Below, piece by piece: positions 27,651 through 37,488 of a stretch of 64,000 bases of DNA (positions are counted from its first letter, which is position 1; each line of letters begins with the position of its first letter). The translations under genes and the position numbers were made by a program. Under the pieces are notes generated by a model. The model saw only the letters and a list, made by a program, of their open reading frames with translations. It was not told the DNA's origin and ran no database searches. Source of the stretch: Niallia circulans NBRC 13626. GTDB taxonomy: Bacteria > Bacillota > Bacilli > Bacillales > Cytobacillaceae. Where the stretch lies: contig NZ_BCVE01000005.1 of assembly GCF_001591585.1 (NCBI RefSeq), positions 62,001-126,000 on the forward strand, in the 5' to 3' direction.

Positions 27651-28640
27651 CTATTTAGTGGCTGCAGCAGCAAGTTTTCTTATCTCTACATAAAGAGCAC
27701 CTCTATAGCAATCTACTTCGAAAAGGAATGGATTTTGGAGAATAAACACATTACTATTCTCCTTCTCTTTCTGACTCGCTTCATTTGTGAGTTGCACTCT
27801 AAATACTTTTCCTATTAAATTTAATTGTCTCAAAAGCTGATCCTTTTCGAGTAAAGACATTCCACCAGCCTTATTCCATTCCTTTAGGATAGCTATAATA
27901 TTAATTAAATAGGAATGACATTCCTTTAATACAGCTAAATTTTTGGAATGGGTATTTATTGTTTTCTTTAAGCCTCTTCTATTGTACACAGTGTATTTTA
28001 TATTTTTAGTTGCTGTTAGTAGGTTTTTGTCGATTTCTTGAATTGTTTGAAGTAATTTCTTATTTAGTCTGTCTACCTCATCAGCCTGTTGCTTATTAAA
28101 GTCTGATGCTATCCAAGAAGAAACATATGTAAGTAAATGATCATATTTTTCAGCATAATTTATGACAGCCGTCCTATTTAACACGTTTGGCGGGAAAATA
28201 AATAATTGAAGAAAAATAGCAAGAATCCCTCCTAGTACTGTATCCACAATTCGATCCAATCCATAATTCCCAGCGTGCTTTTCTAATGCAAATACTAATA
28301 AAATGGACAGGGCAACTTGATGGATGATAACTGTGTTTAATCCGAATATCAGGGCAATGCCGGTACCTGCAAATAGAAATATCCCTAATATCCAGCCTGT
28401 TAGCGGTACATATTGAATAAAAAATATAGTCATTAACACCCCAATAATCGTCCCAACGCCCCGCCGAATCGAGAATTGGACAGACTGCTCGAGTGATGGC
28501 TGCAAGCACAGAATGAGTGAAAGTGGTGCTAAATATGAATGACTCGAGCCAATAAGCTTGGAAAGCTGCCAGGCAATTGCTGAACCAATTGCCATTTTCA
28601 TTATTAATATTGTCTTATCATTCCATCTATTTATTTTCAT
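27651..28640 (-). CDS. FUSC / aromatic acid exporter family membrane protein
   Basis: About 329 residues from ATG 28640 (GTGAGG upstream; an earlier GTG lacks a site). The N-terminal half has about five to six membrane helices, with QPSLEQSVQFSIRRGVGTII characteristic of FUSC/ArAE proteins. The C-terminal half (about 150-329) is cytoplasmic and helical. Relatives export aromatic or other organic acids. No partner genes adjoin, so the substrate is not known. Confidence 0.82.
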   Translation of the reverse strand: MKINRWNDKTILIMKMAIGSAIAWQLSKLIGSSHSYLAPLSLILCLQPSLEQSVQFSIRRGVGTIIGVLMTIFFIQYVPLTGWILGIFLFAGTGIALIFGLNTVIIHQVALSILLVFALEKHAGNYGLDRIVDTVLGGILAIFLQLFIFPPNVLNRTAVINYAEKYDHLLTYVSSWIASDFNKQQADEVDRLNKKLLQTIQEIDKNLLTATKNIKYTVYNRRGLKKTINTHSKNLAVLKECHSYLINIIAILKEWNKAGGMSLLEKDQLLRQLNLIGKVFRVQLTNEASQKEKENSNVFILQNPFLFEVDCYRGALYVEIRKLAAAATK

Positions 28641-28696
28641 ACAAAACCTCACTATATGTTTTTAACTTTAGTATGAGTCTCCTGTAAAAAAACATG

Positions 28697-28743
28697 CAAA
28701 AGGCAGACCTTAGAGTATGTTCTCTTTAGGATCTGCCTTTTTC
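28697..28743 (-). terminator. Terminator downstream of GH38 gene
   Basis: AAAGGCAGACCTTAGAG and CTCTTTAGGATCTGCCTTT form a long stem ending in T residues on the minus strand, 8 bases past the mannosidase stop. Confidence 0.85.
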
Positions 28744-28750
28744 ATTCACT

Positions 28751-31700
28751 TTAGATTTCTACTAAAAAAGTTTTAATTTCATAGGGCTTTATCGCGAATG
28801 TTATCCTTTCATTTTCCTGTTTTTCTCCAATTGTTTCTTCTAGAAGATTACATTCCTGCCATCTTTTCACATGAGCATCTGAGGTTAATTCTACTGTTCC
28901 TCTTTTTCCCATAAATTCATGTAAACGAACAATGACTTTATTCCCATCCTCAGCTTTTTTCACTGCATCGATCAAGCAATGATCAGACACTATATGGAAT
29001 AAAGCAAAATCTTGTGATTGTAACTTTCCTGCCAAACTTTTTAATGGCTGATTTAAATCCCATGCCTCTTGGACTGTTCTCCCTTCTCTCCAGTCACCTT
29101 GATGTGGCAGAAGAGAATAAGTAAATGTATGTGCTCCTTGATCTTGTAAATAATCTGGGTAAGTACCTGCCTTAATAAGGGACAAACGCATCACGGAATC
29201 TTTGATGTCATAGCCATATTTACAATCATTTAAAAGACTTATTCCATAACCTTGCTCGGATAAATCTGCCCATTGGTGTCCAACCGTTTCAAACTTTGCA
29301 TAATCCCAGCTTGTATTCCAATGAGTTGGTCGTTGTACATTTCCAAACTGAATATCATAGGTTGCTTGAGTGGAACGAATTTCAACTGGAAATGCCACTT
29401 TTAATAGCTGATGCTGTTCATGCCAATCAACAAATGTTTTAAAGTCTATTCTTGGATTTTCAGCATAGAGAATTACCTCTTGCTCTACCTTCGAATGGTG
29501 ATATGTCCACACAAACTTTATTACTGCTCGCAAGGAGTTGTTTTCGATTATTTCTATCTCTTCTAATGTAGAAATCTCTTGATGCTTTTCTTGATAAAAA
29601 ATATCAATGTCCCAAGCTTCCCATCTTAACGGCTTATCTTCAAATACTTGCAGGATATTTCCTGCCTGATTTTCCTTTAACACATCTCTTTGTGCTTTTT
29701 TATCAAATATACGAATTAATTGTCCCTTTTCATTCCAAAGAATTTGATAAAAAGGTGTCTCTATCCCATTATTATTTATCACAAAAGCAGACTGCTTATT
29801 TATACCTTGATTTTCCGACGATTTAAATAAAAGATTAGCTAATCCATGTGATGGAACTTCTTCCACTAATATAAGCCACTTTCCATTTACTTTTTCAACT
29901 TGCAGTACTTTTCCATTTTCTGATGACCATTCTCCCTCTTCTAGTCCAAGTTTAACTGGCACCTCCACCAATCCGGAACGCGGCCATGAAGAGTCATTTA
30001 TCACGGTATACTGATTAGAGACATCTGAATCGATTATTCTCGTTGATACTTGCTCTTGTGCTTCATAAGCCAGTGATTCTGCTTCATCATATTCTAATAG
30101 GCTGTCTTCATACACTTCACGAATCGAAGACCCTGGAATGATATCATGGAACTGATTGCGCAATAAAATCGTCCAGCCTTTATGCAGCTCTTCCTGCGGA
30201 TAAAAGGACCAATCAGAGGCTAATACACCAGCTAGTACACTAAGCAGTTCTGTCTCCCGGTACAATAATTCCTGTTTGCGATTACTTCTTTTATTATAAG
30301 CTTGACTGGTATAGGTTCCTCGATGAAATTCTAAATAGAGTTCTCCATCCCATGTATGAACATATTCTTCTGTATTCTTCACTTTTTCATGAAGGAAGTC
30401 AAAATAATCGCCTGCTTTAGTTGATTTAACAGCAGGCAGGCCTGGAATTCGGTCAAAACGTCTTCTCATTTCCAGCATATCCCGATTTACTCCACCTCCG
30501 CCATCTCCATAGCCATAAGACAACAGTAAATCTTGCGTAATATTTTTGTCCTTATAATTATCCCAAGCACCCTGCACCACATCTGCCTGCATTTCTCCAT
30601 TATAATCATAAGCCCAGCCTCTACTGTTCGGATACGGTGTAGTTACAAAGTGGGTCAAAATTTCTGTTCCATCAATGCCTCGCCATTGAAAGGTATCATG
30701 CGGCATCCGATTATACTGATTCCAGCTAATCTTCGTCGTCATAAAAGTTTCTATTCTTGCTTGTTTAAGAATTTGCGGCAATGACCAGCTATAGCCAAAT
30801 ACATCTGGCAGCCATAAGTACTTACTTGTTACTCCAAATTCTTCTTTTAAGAATCTCGTTCCATGAAGTAATTGACGAACAAAAGATTCACCTGAAGGCA
30901 AATTACAATCAGGCTCCAGCCACATCCCGCCTTCTGGTTCCCACCTTCCTTCCGCTACTCTATCTTTCAGCTGGGCATAGATTTCCGGATAATCCTCTTT
31001 TAAATAGGCGTATAGCTGAGGCTGTGACTGCATAAATAAGTATTCTGGATATCTTTCCATTAAACGCAATACGGTGGAAAAGGAACGTGCCGCTTTTTCT
31101 CGAGTATGCTTTAAGCGCCATAACCAAGCAACATCAATATGGGTGTGGCCAATTGCATGAATCGTTACAGCTGCATGCTTGTCCATCTTTTCTAATGCTG
31201 CATTTAAATAGTTATTTGCCTTGTTAATAGATTGATAAAATAAATCCGATCCTGGTTCTGTCCAGTCTATTTCATAAAATGATCGATTTAATGCTGTTAG
31301 GATGGTCTGATACTCTGGTCTGTTTTCATCTAAAATATGTATGGTTTGGATCATTGCTTTGGCTGTATAGTATAAATCATCTGTTGCTTCGTCTAGCCAG
31401 GCAATCTCTGCCTTCTTTATCTTATGCTCCTGAATACGCGGCTTACCGCCACCCTCTAAGCCAGACCACAAACGAAAAATCAAGCTGACATTTGTGCCGC
31501 AATGTTCCTCTTTGAGAAAAACTTCCCGATGATTCGCATCTACACCTTGATAGATTTTCTTATTTACATACAAAAGAGACTCAAAGCCTGAATTCGTTCC
31601 ACCATCTGTTATGCCAAAATCAAAATAGCCCAATACCTGTTTCCCTTTCCAGCTCATAGGGATTGCTACCTCTGTCTTTAACCAAGCATAATGATCCCTT

Positions 31701-31879
31701 CCTGCCCAATGATCTCCGACATGAATAGTAGCCCATTCCCCATTTTCTGGTGGTCTCGCACCAATCTCTCCTTCTTCATCTAATTGCATCGAAAAGGAGT
31801 CCAAGGAAATTGATTCTCGATAGCGATAATTTTCTAGTTCCTTGATTCGTGCATCCAATTTCTTTTCTGTCCAGAACAT
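28751..31879 (-). CDS. Alpha-mannosidase, glycoside hydrolase family 38
   Basis: A 1042-residue cytoplasmic enzyme, the normal length for long bacterial/eukaryotic-type GH38. ATG 31879 follows GGAGGG; the upstream in-frame extension has no site. The zinc ligands are in HAIGHTHIDVAWLWRL, and the catalytic nucleophile Asp in WLPDVFGYSWSLPQI. SQPQLYAYLKEDYPEIY and LHKGWTILLRNQFHDIIPGS are further GH38 markers. It would cleave alpha-mannosides that reach the cytoplasm. It is preceded by its own promoter and an inverted repeat. A second GH38 of a different subgroup lies at the window end. Confidence 0.94.
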   Translation of the reverse strand: MFWTEKKLDARIKELENYRYRESISLDSFSMQLDEEGEIGARPPENGEWATIHVGDHWAGRDHYAWLKTEVAIPMSWKGKQVLGYFDFGITDGGTNSGFESLLYVNKKIYQGVDANHREVFLKEEHCGTNVSLIFRLWSGLEGGGKPRIQEHKIKKAEIAWLDEATDDLYYTAKAMIQTIHILDENRPEYQTILTALNRSFYEIDWTEPGSDLFYQSINKANNYLNAALEKMDKHAAVTIHAIGHTHIDVAWLWRLKHTREKAARSFSTVLRLMERYPEYLFMQSQPQLYAYLKEDYPEIYAQLKDRVAEGRWEPEGGMWLEPDCNLPSGESFVRQLLHGTRFLKEEFGVTSKYLWLPDVFGYSWSLPQILKQARIETFMTTKISWNQYNRMPHDTFQWRGIDGTEILTHFVTTPYPNSRGWAYDYNGEMQADVVQGAWDNYKDKNITQDLLLSYGYGDGGGGVNRDMLEMRRRFDRIPGLPAVKSTKAGDYFDFLHEKVKNTEEYVHTWDGELYLEFHRGTYTSQAYNKRSNRKQELLYRETELLSVLAGVLASDWSFYPQEELHKGWTILLRNQFHDIIPGSSIREVYEDSLLEYDEAESLAYEAQEQVSTRIIDSDVSNQYTVINDSSWPRSGLVEVPVKLGLEEGEWSSENGKVLQVEKVNGKWLILVEEVPSHGLANLLFKSSENQGINKQSAFVINNNGIETPFYQILWNEKGQLIRIFDKKAQRDVLKENQAGNILQVFEDKPLRWEAWDIDIFYQEKHQEISTLEEIEIIENNSLRAVIKFVWTYHHSKVEQEVILYAENPRIDFKTFVDWHEQHQLLKVAFPVEIRSTQATYDIQFGNVQRPTHWNTSWDYAKFETVGHQWADLSEQGYGISLLNDCKYGYDIKDSVMRLSLIKAGTYPDYLQDQGAHTFTYSLLPHQGDWREGRTVQEAWDLNQPLKSLAGKLQSQDFALFHIVSDHCLIDAVKKAEDGNKVIVRLHEFMGKRGTVELTSDAHVKRWQECNLLEETIGEKQENERITFAIKPYEIKTFLVEI

Positions 31880-31897
31880 AAAAGCCCTCCATATTAA

Positions 31898-31953
31898 GAT
31901 AATTTTCAAAATTTCGATTATCTTTATTATCTAACAATAAGAGCTTTAGTCAA
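31898..31953 (-). promoter_or_regulatory. Promoter and inverted repeat of the GH38 gene
   Basis: On the minus strand TTGACT (31948-31953) and GATAAT (31926-31931) are 16 bases apart. Overlapping the start region, GATAAT and ATTATC arms (31898-31922) flank an AAATTTT-like centre, a possible repressor site. The stretch to 32060 holds nothing else evident. Confidence 0.55.
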
Positions 31954-32060
31954 TGCAAAAAAATAGTTTGGGGCGGAGATGGGGTTATCAAGCTGTTTGA
32001 ATTCGCCACACTCCCTGTCCTAAATCATTTACATACGTGCTTATTCTTTATACAACAGAC

Positions 32061-32090
32061 AAAAACCCTCCTTAGAAAGGAAGAGTTTTG
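32061..32090 (-). terminator. Terminator of ugd
   Basis: On the minus strand AAAACTCTTCCTT pairs with AAGGAGGGTTTTT, 37 bases past the ugd stop. Confidence 0.7.
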
Positions 32091-32126
32091 TTTGTTGTTA
32101 TTCTATTTCTCTTATTCCACACACCG

Positions 32127-33470
32127 TTATCTTCCTGCTGCTCTTCTAATCGGTTCAACCTCTATCTCTCTAACCTCTGGTCGGCCAATGGAGAAATAAT
32201 TAATACCTGCCTTACTTGCTTCCTCTAGGGAAAAACAATTTCTTCCATCAAATATAAATGGTACGTTCATTTTGTTTTTTAAAATAGTTAAATCTATTGC
32301 TTTAATTTCAGCCCATTCTGTATAGATAAAGCAAAGATCTGCTCCCTCCAGCGCTTTCTCTGGTGTTTGTTCATAGACTACCTCTGTAGGAAAGTGCTTT
32401 TTAAAGTTATCTCCCCCTACTGGATCATAGACATGTACTTTTGCTCCTTCGCTTAATAATATGCGAACATTGGGAATAGAAGGAGCTTCACGCAAATCAT
32501 CTGTTCCAGGCTTAAAGGTCAGCCCTAGTACTGCTACTTTCATTCCATTGAAAGAGGAAAATTCATTCCGCGCCTTTGAAATCAGCTTAAATTTTTGCTT
32601 CTCATTGACCTCAATTGCAGCTTTTACTGTCCGTAAAACATAGCCTTCTTCTTCTGCAAGCCAATGCAGGGCTTTCGTATCTTTTGGAAAACAAGAACCA
32701 CCATACCCAATGCCTGGATTTAAAAATTTTTTCCCAATGCGCTCATCATAACTCATTCCACTTGTTACATCCTCAATATTCGCACCAACTGATTCACATA
32801 AATTAGCAATGTCATTGATAAAAGAAATCTTTAAAGCCAGAAAATCATTCGATGCGTATTTTACCATTTCTGCACTGCGACGATTCATTGTTAAAATCGG
32901 CTGTTGAAAAGGTTCATAAATAGAAGTTAAAATCTTCTTAGCCCTTTCGCTTTCTACCCCAATGACAATTCGTGAAGCATGCAGTGTATCTTTAATGGCA
33001 CTTCCTTGGGCAAGAAATTCAGGATTAGAGGCAACCTCTATCGAAACCTTATGTTTTAAGTGATTTTTTATGTATGTTTCAACACGGTCATTTGTCCCGA
33101 TGGGAACGGTTGATTTAATAACAATTAAACAATCACGCCTTACACTTTCGGCAATTTGCTTTGCGACTTGAAATACATAGTTTAAGTTAGCAGACCCATC
33201 TTCATTTTCGGGCGTCCCGACCCCGATGAAAATAACATCTGATTGCGCATAGGCTTTGTTATAGTCAGTTGTAAAAGTTAATTTTCCGGCCTGTGAATTT
33301 TTTTCTATAAGTTTATCTAGCTCTGGCTCATAAATAGGCGAAATCCCTAGATTCAGAAGAACAATTTTCTCTTGGTCTTGATCTACACAAATTACCTTGT
33401 GACCAACCTCTGCTAAACAAACACCTGTCACTAATCCAACATATCCTGTACCTGCCACTGTGATATTCAT
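32127..33470 (-). CDS. ugd: UDP-glucose 6-dehydrogenase
   Basis: A 447-residue NAD-dependent enzyme making UDP-glucuronate from UDP-glucose. Domain order is classic: N-terminal Rossmann motif GTGYVGLVTGVCLAE, central domain with NPEFLAQGSAI and the catalytic cysteine in GGSCFPKDTKAL, and a C-terminal UDP-binding domain (VLGLTFKPGTDDLREAPS). ATG 33470 has AAGGAG upstream. UDP-glucuronate feeds teichuronic acid or capsule synthesis. No polymer gene adjoins, so it acts in trans. Confidence 0.95.
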   Translation of the reverse strand: MNITVAGTGYVGLVTGVCLAEVGHKVICVDQDQEKIVLLNLGISPIYEPELDKLIEKNSQAGKLTFTTDYNKAYAQSDVIFIGVGTPENEDGSANLNYVFQVAKQIAESVRRDCLIVIKSTVPIGTNDRVETYIKNHLKHKVSIEVASNPEFLAQGSAIKDTLHASRIVIGVESERAKKILTSIYEPFQQPILTMNRRSAEMVKYASNDFLALKISFINDIANLCESVGANIEDVTSGMSYDERIGKKFLNPGIGYGGSCFPKDTKALHWLAEEEGYVLRTVKAAIEVNEKQKFKLISKARNEFSSFNGMKVAVLGLTFKPGTDDLREAPSIPNVRILLSEGAKVHVYDPVGGDNFKKHFPTEVVYEQTPEKALEGADLCFIYTEWAEIKAIDLTILKNKMNVPFIFDGRNCFSLEEASKAGINYFSIGRPEVREIEVEPIRRAAGR

Positions 33471-33700
33471 CTTGACAAAACTCCTTATGTAAAAGATTAC
33501 AAAGACGGCCAAAATCCGTTATTAAAATAAAAAGTCGGAAGATTTAAATAGGAATATAGTTAGTATAATGGTTGATTATTTCATCGCTTATTCTTTTTAT
33601 ATTTTTGGTAAAGGAATGTAAATTTCCCAACTAATCATAAGAGGTAAAAATAGGAAATTTATGCTAAACTATAGCTAAAATAGGAATGGAGGAAGGATCA

Positions 33701-34012
33701 GTGGTCATTATCTTACTATTTATATCTTTATTGTTTTCTGCAGTCCTCTCTATTTTTACACTCACAAAAACACAGAAGAAATGGGTGGCACTATTCGTTG
33801 CATTCTGTGGGAATAGCGTTGTGTTAGCAGGTACGACATGGATTATATATATTTCTAATGAAGAAGTGAGATTATTTGGTTTTGGTCATTCGCCTCTATC
33901 CTTGCTGCCACTTTTCATTCCTGTTATTACATGGATTAACTACTTCATTCTTGAGCTAATTAAAAAGTTTTCCAAACGGTCTGACTCATATAGCATTGCT
34001 GCAAATAAATAA
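33701..34012 (+). CDS. Small hypothetical membrane protein, 103 residues
   Basis: Three hydrophobic helices (about 1-20, 27-50 and 65-85) are followed by a Lys/Ser-rich tail. The GTG at 33701 is chosen because GGAGG lies 8 bases upstream; the ATG five codons earlier sits on that site. Family not recognised. Confidence 0.65.
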   Translation: MVIILLFISLLFSAVLSIFTLTKTQKKWVALFVAFCGNSVVLAGTTWIIYISNEEVRLFGFGHSPLSLLPLFIPVITWINYFILELIKKFSKRSDSYSIAANK

Positions 34013-34067
34013 CTTACTTTAACTTTTATTAAAAATTGTAATCGAAAGTTTTTAAGGAAGGAGTAAC

Positions 34068-34107
34068 GAAAGAAAGCCAGCTTCTTAAAAAGCTGACTAT
34101 CTTTCGT
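34068..34107. terminator. Hairpin between small membrane protein and HAD gene
   Basis: CGAAAG...CAGCTT and AAGCTG...CTTTCG form a two-part stem that can act on both strands. The 34108-34244 stretch shows an open frame on the minus strand but no start codon. Confidence 0.6.
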
Positions 34108-34244
34108 CTTCTGTTTTATCACTTTGCTCTTTATTCCGCTTGTTTCCTTTACTATTATCCTCACTAATACTAGACTGATGTCCCTTAAGGAAGTTTTGAT
34201 TTTCACTTACAATAACAAAGAATAAGTATGGTGAACCGTATCTG

Positions 34245-35096
34245 TTATTTGAATCGAGTTGTTAAGAAATGACAAACGCCATCTTCATCACAGCTTAAAT
34301 CTGTTACTTCTGCTGCCAATTCTTTAATATGGTCTGGAGCATTCTGCATAGCAACCGGCATAGAAACAAATTGAAGCATTTGGATATCGTTATCACTATC
34401 GCCAATTCCCATAGTCTCCTCTGCTGAAAGATTAAATCTTTCTAACATCTCTTTAATACCAGTGGCTTTATTTACGTTAGCAACCATTACTTCCACATTA
34501 TGTGCAGATGAAGTAGATGCTGTAAAGTCGATTTCTTTTCTTAAGTCTTCTAGCACCTGTTTCCATTGATTAATATGTTCTTTTGTTCGAGCAAAAAAAT
34601 AGAACTTGGAAAACTCTTTGCCTTCAATCGTGTCCTTCCAAGCAATCTTTCTACTGATAGCTTCTTTTCGAGAAAGCCATTCATTAATACCTACGCTTTC
34701 TGGTTTCGGTTCTCTGATCTCTTGTATAACATATTCTTTATCCTGACTTAATGTCATTCGAGAGTCCCCATATGGAAATAACTCATAATATACTTTATTC
34801 TCTCTTGCCTTTTTAATAATTGTTTCGACTAGTTCTAAAGGTAGAGTATGCTGAAAAATAGGTTCCTTTCCTATGTAACCAGCCATGCCGTTTGAAGTAA
34901 CATATCCATCCACTTTAAATCCTTCTGGCACGACGGATTCAATTTCATCAAAAGATCTTCCTGTAGCTATAAATACGAATAGACCATCCTTGCGTAGATC
35001 ATCAATAATCTCCTTTGTCTTCACGCTTACTTGATTCTGGTGATTTAAAATAGTACCATCCATATCAAGAAAAATAGCCTTTGGCTTTTGTAACAA
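34245..35096 (-). CDS. HAD superfamily Cof-type phosphatase
   Basis: A 283-residue Cof/YkrA-type hydrolase. Motif I is FLDMDGTI, motif II-like IATGRS, and motif IV GIGDSDNDIQML. The C2 cap spans about 80-200. A TTG start at 35096 is preferred because GGGGG is 7 bases upstream; the earlier ATGs lack a site. Such enzymes dephosphorylate sugar phosphates or flavin-type cofactors. It stands alone; the substrate is unknown. Confidence 0.85.
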   Translation of the reverse strand: MLQKPKAIFLDMDGTILNHQNQVSVKTKEIIDDLRKDGLFVFIATGRSFDEIESVVPEGFKVDGYVTSNGMAGYIGKEPIFQHTLPLELVETIIKKARENKVYYELFPYGDSRMTLSQDKEYVIQEIREPKPESVGINEWLSRKEAISRKIAWKDTIEGKEFSKFYFFARTKEHINQWKQVLEDLRKEIDFTASTSSAHNVEVMVANVNKATGIKEMLERFNLSAEETMGIGDSDNDIQMLQFVSMPVAMQNAPDHIKELAAEVTDLSCDEDGVCHFLTTRFK

Positions 35097-35229
35097 AATA
35101 ATTCCCCCTTTAACACTCTTCATTGGCAAGTATACACCTCGTTACGTTTTCCCTCAAATGCATTGTTTGTTTTCCTCGAAGGTGAGGAGAGATTAGCTGT
35201 TAACTCTTTTTAGCTCTTCGATGATTTTT

Positions 35230-35542
35230 GGTTTCAACTTTGCAATGAATGCTTTTTTGTTTGCATTTTCTTTCCTTTTTGGCTTTCATCTTGCTGATGA
35301 ATGCCACTTTTTTTCACTTCTCCCTTCCGTTTCAGCTTTCATTTTGCTGATGAACGCCACTTTTTTCGCTTCTCCCTTCCATTTTGGCTTTCATCTTGGT
35401 AATGAACGCCACTTTTTTCGCTTCTCCCTTCCATTTTGGCTTTCATCTTGGTAATGAACGCCACTTTTTTCGCTTCTCCCTTCTATTTTGGCTTTCATCT
35501 TGGTAATGAACGCCACTTTTTTCGCTTCTCCCTTCTATTTGG
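35230..35542. repeat. 52-bp tandem repeat block, about six copies
   Basis: A unit containing GCTTTCATCTTGGTAATGAA, then CGCCACTTTTTTCGC and TTCTCCCTTC recurs with starts at about 35282, 35335, 35387, 35439 and 35491. The spacing is 53, then 52, 52 and 52 bases, with a degraded copy before it at 35231. Copies 3 to 5 are nearly identical and drift toward the left end. The period is not a multiple of three, so it is not a coding repeat, although open frames run across it by chance. Confidence 0.9.
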
Positions 35543-35617
35543 AGTACATCTTAGTTTTTCCATAGCGTTTTTCCTGCAATTCTCGATTTTTCACTTTCCT
35601 ACCTTCTTCTGGAACGC

Positions 35618-35655
35618 AAAAAAAACTAGCATGTGCCTTTTAAATACACGCTAGT
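35618..35655 (-). terminator. Terminator of the CBO0543-like gene
   Basis: On the minus strand CTAGCGTG pairs with CATGCTAG and is followed by eight T residues, 9 bases past the stop. Confidence 0.8.
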
Positions 35656-35663
35656 AATAAACG

Positions 35664-36239
35664 CTATTGCTGCTCGTCTTTCTTGAGGATTCTAAATTTC
35701 AACAATAACCTAGTAAACCAATATGCTACAAATACAATAAATAAATCCAAAAGGAATAAATGAATAACGTTAATTCCTCCATGAAACGTTACCAAGCCCA
35801 TTGATTTTTCAATATTAGCGCATATAAAAGTATACACAGCACTCAATAACACGGTTAGGATATAAAAGTTTTTCTTGCGATTCGTTGCATATTGATACAC
35901 TAGCATAAACCCTACTGGCAGAAAGGAACCTGTAATATTTAATGCATTAGGAAGCACCGGTGTAAGAAAGTGGGTATGTGTTAAGAAATTAGTTCTACTC
36001 AGTGCAAGGTCTATGTATGCCCAAAGTAGATGAACAGTATAGCCAAAGAATAATATTTCAAATAATCTCCTTCTGTCTACCATAAAATATAATATGATTA
36101 ATGGTACTAATAAAGATAGAAGAATGATCCAAAACTGCCATGTAGAAAAATCTGAATATTTATCCCAATAGGAAGAATATAATGAATGTAATTGTCCATT
36201 TATTTCATTAATTTTATCCCAATATTCCTTGTAGTTCAT
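35664..36239 (-). CDS. Membrane protein, possible CBO0543 family
   Basis: About 191 residues with five membrane helices. WAYIDLALSR and the acidic/aromatic N-terminus resemble the CBO0543 group found in Bacilli and Clostridia, function unknown. Two ATGs three codons apart follow AAGGAGGAG; the inner one (36239) has the more normal spacing, the outer is 36248. It is followed by its own terminator. Confidence 0.6.
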   Translation of the reverse strand: MNYKEYWDKINEINGQLHSLYSSYWDKYSDFSTWQFWIILLSLLVPLIILYFMVDRRRLFEILFFGYTVHLLWAYIDLALSRTNFLTHTHFLTPVLPNALNITGSFLPVGFMLVYQYATNRKKNFYILTVLLSAVYTFICANIEKSMGLVTFHGGINVIHLFLLDLFIVFVAYWFTRLLLKFRILKKDEQQ

Positions 36240-36484
36240 TTTATTCATCTCCTCCTTAAAAAATTTCCATTATTGAAGGGAGAGGCACGTTTAAGAATCT
36301 CCAATAATCGGAGTTAAAGAGACCTGTTTTTGTCTACTTATGACCTTGAGTTATTTCTCTACTTTAAATAGTTTGTACAATTTATTAGTAATTACTCATA
36401 AAAAATAGAAAAGGCTCTTTCAATTTTCCACAGCTTGAAATGATTCTAAGAAGAGTGGATGCAGAAGCACCTATAATTTCTTAG

Positions 36485-36515
36485 AAAAAAAGGCCAAGTG
36501 CATCACTTGACCTTG
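36485..36515 (-). terminator. Terminator of the zinc-ribbon gene
   Basis: AAGGCCAAGTG and CACTTGACCTT form a compact stem three bases past the stop, with a T run on the minus strand. Confidence 0.75.
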
Positions 36516-36517
36516 TT

Positions 36518-36697
36518 CTATAATTCTGATTTCAGCTTTTTTATATAAGAAGGAATTAGATTTTCTCGGCTGCAATTATTGCAATAGAATTGTTTTACGA
36601 TGTCATCACATAAGTATGTTTTTAGCACAAACGCTGGAATACGTTGAGGCAATCCACAATGCTGGCAGAAAAATACGTATCCAACCTCTTTCTTCAT
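36518..36697 (-). CDS. Small zinc-ribbon protein, 59 residues
   Basis: Two CxxC knuckles, CQHCG near the N-terminus and CNNC about 30 residues later, suggest a zinc ribbon. ATG 36697 has GGAG 8 bases before; an upstream GTG is too near. The basic tail (YIKKLKSEL) would allow nucleic-acid contact. Function unknown. Confidence 0.65.
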   Translation of the reverse strand: MKKEVGYVFFCQHCGLPQRIPAFVLKTYLCDDIVKQFYCNNCSRENLIPSYIKKLKSEL

Positions 36698-36882
36698 GGA
36701 CCTCACTCCATTCAGTTATTTTCCACGCCTACTTAATTCCGGTGATGCTGTAACTTCTATACAATTTACCCTTTTATTCCTGATTTTCTACTATTATACT
36801 AATAAAATATATGTTAAGCATGAGTACGAGAACTTAATTTTCATATTACTTTTACCTAACATAATATTCCTTTGCACTGTTT

Positions 36883-37458
36883 TTATTTATTTATCTTTCC
36901 AGCATTTGATTTGTTTCCGTCTATAAATGCTTCCCATTCTTCTCTTAATATCCCCATCCGTATGGAGTCATAATATACACCGTTATAGTAGCGGCACTTT
37001 CTCATGCGTCCTTCCATTGTCATGCCCAGCTTTTCTCCTACCTTTATCATTCGCTCATTCCCTGACCATGTTGTATATCCAACTCGAACTAATGGCAAAG
37101 TCTTAAATAAATGGTCGATCCATAGCTTCAATACCCGCGTTCCATATCCACCACTCCAGTAGTTTGGATTATAGATAACTATTCCCATCTCTAACCATTT
37201 GGACGGTTCATGTTCCCAGTAGTAGCCAACCGTTCCTATTAGTTCTTCCCCTACAACAATTGCCCAGTAATCATCTCTTTCTAAGAAGCGCTCTTTTTGA
37301 GTTTTTAAGAATCCTTCATAACTTAATGCTTTATGTGCATAATACGGAGCATCCCATTTTTTCCATTCAGGATTTTCTTCTTTAAATGCCAGTGTCCAAA
37401 GCTGATAAAGATCTTCCTCCTTAATCGGTCTTACTGTTAATTCTTTATCTTGGTACAA
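36883..37458 (-). CDS. GNAT family N-acetyltransferase
   Basis: RimJ/RimL-like acetyltransferase of 191 residues. The fold parts are VRPIKEEDLYQLW at the N-terminus, the beta-4 EMGIVIYNPNYWSGGYGTRV acetyl-CoA site and the C-terminal GEKLGMTMEGRMRK. The start is a TTG with AAAGGAG upstream. The substrate could be a protein N-terminus, an amino acid or an antibiotic. It lies 30 bases after the VanZ-like gene, likely cotranscribed. Confidence 0.85.
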   Translation of the reverse strand: MYQDKELTVRPIKEEDLYQLWTLAFKEENPEWKKWDAPYYAHKALSYEGFLKTQKERFLERDDYWAIVVGEELIGTVGYYWEHEPSKWLEMGIVIYNPNYWSGGYGTRVLKLWIDHLFKTLPLVRVGYTTWSGNERMIKVGEKLGMTMEGRMRKCRYYNGVYYDSIRMGILREEWEAFIDGNKSNAGKINK

Positions 37459-37488
37459 TCACTTCACTTCTCCTTTCTTTAGGAATCC

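Noticed and set aside
34108-34244. Open minus-strand frame ending in SISEDNSKGNKRNKEQSDKTE
   Set aside because: It reads like a hydrophilic protein tail but has no ATG, GTG or TTG start after the previous in-frame stop, so it is not called a gene.
35230-35542. CRISPR array
   Set aside because: The whole 52-bp unit repeats without variable spacers, so this is a tandem repeat and not repeat-spacer structure.
35221-35654. Plus-strand open frames rich in Phe and His across the tandem repeat
   Set aside because: They exist only because the repeat lacks stops in some frames; period 52 is not divisible by three and no ribosome site is present.
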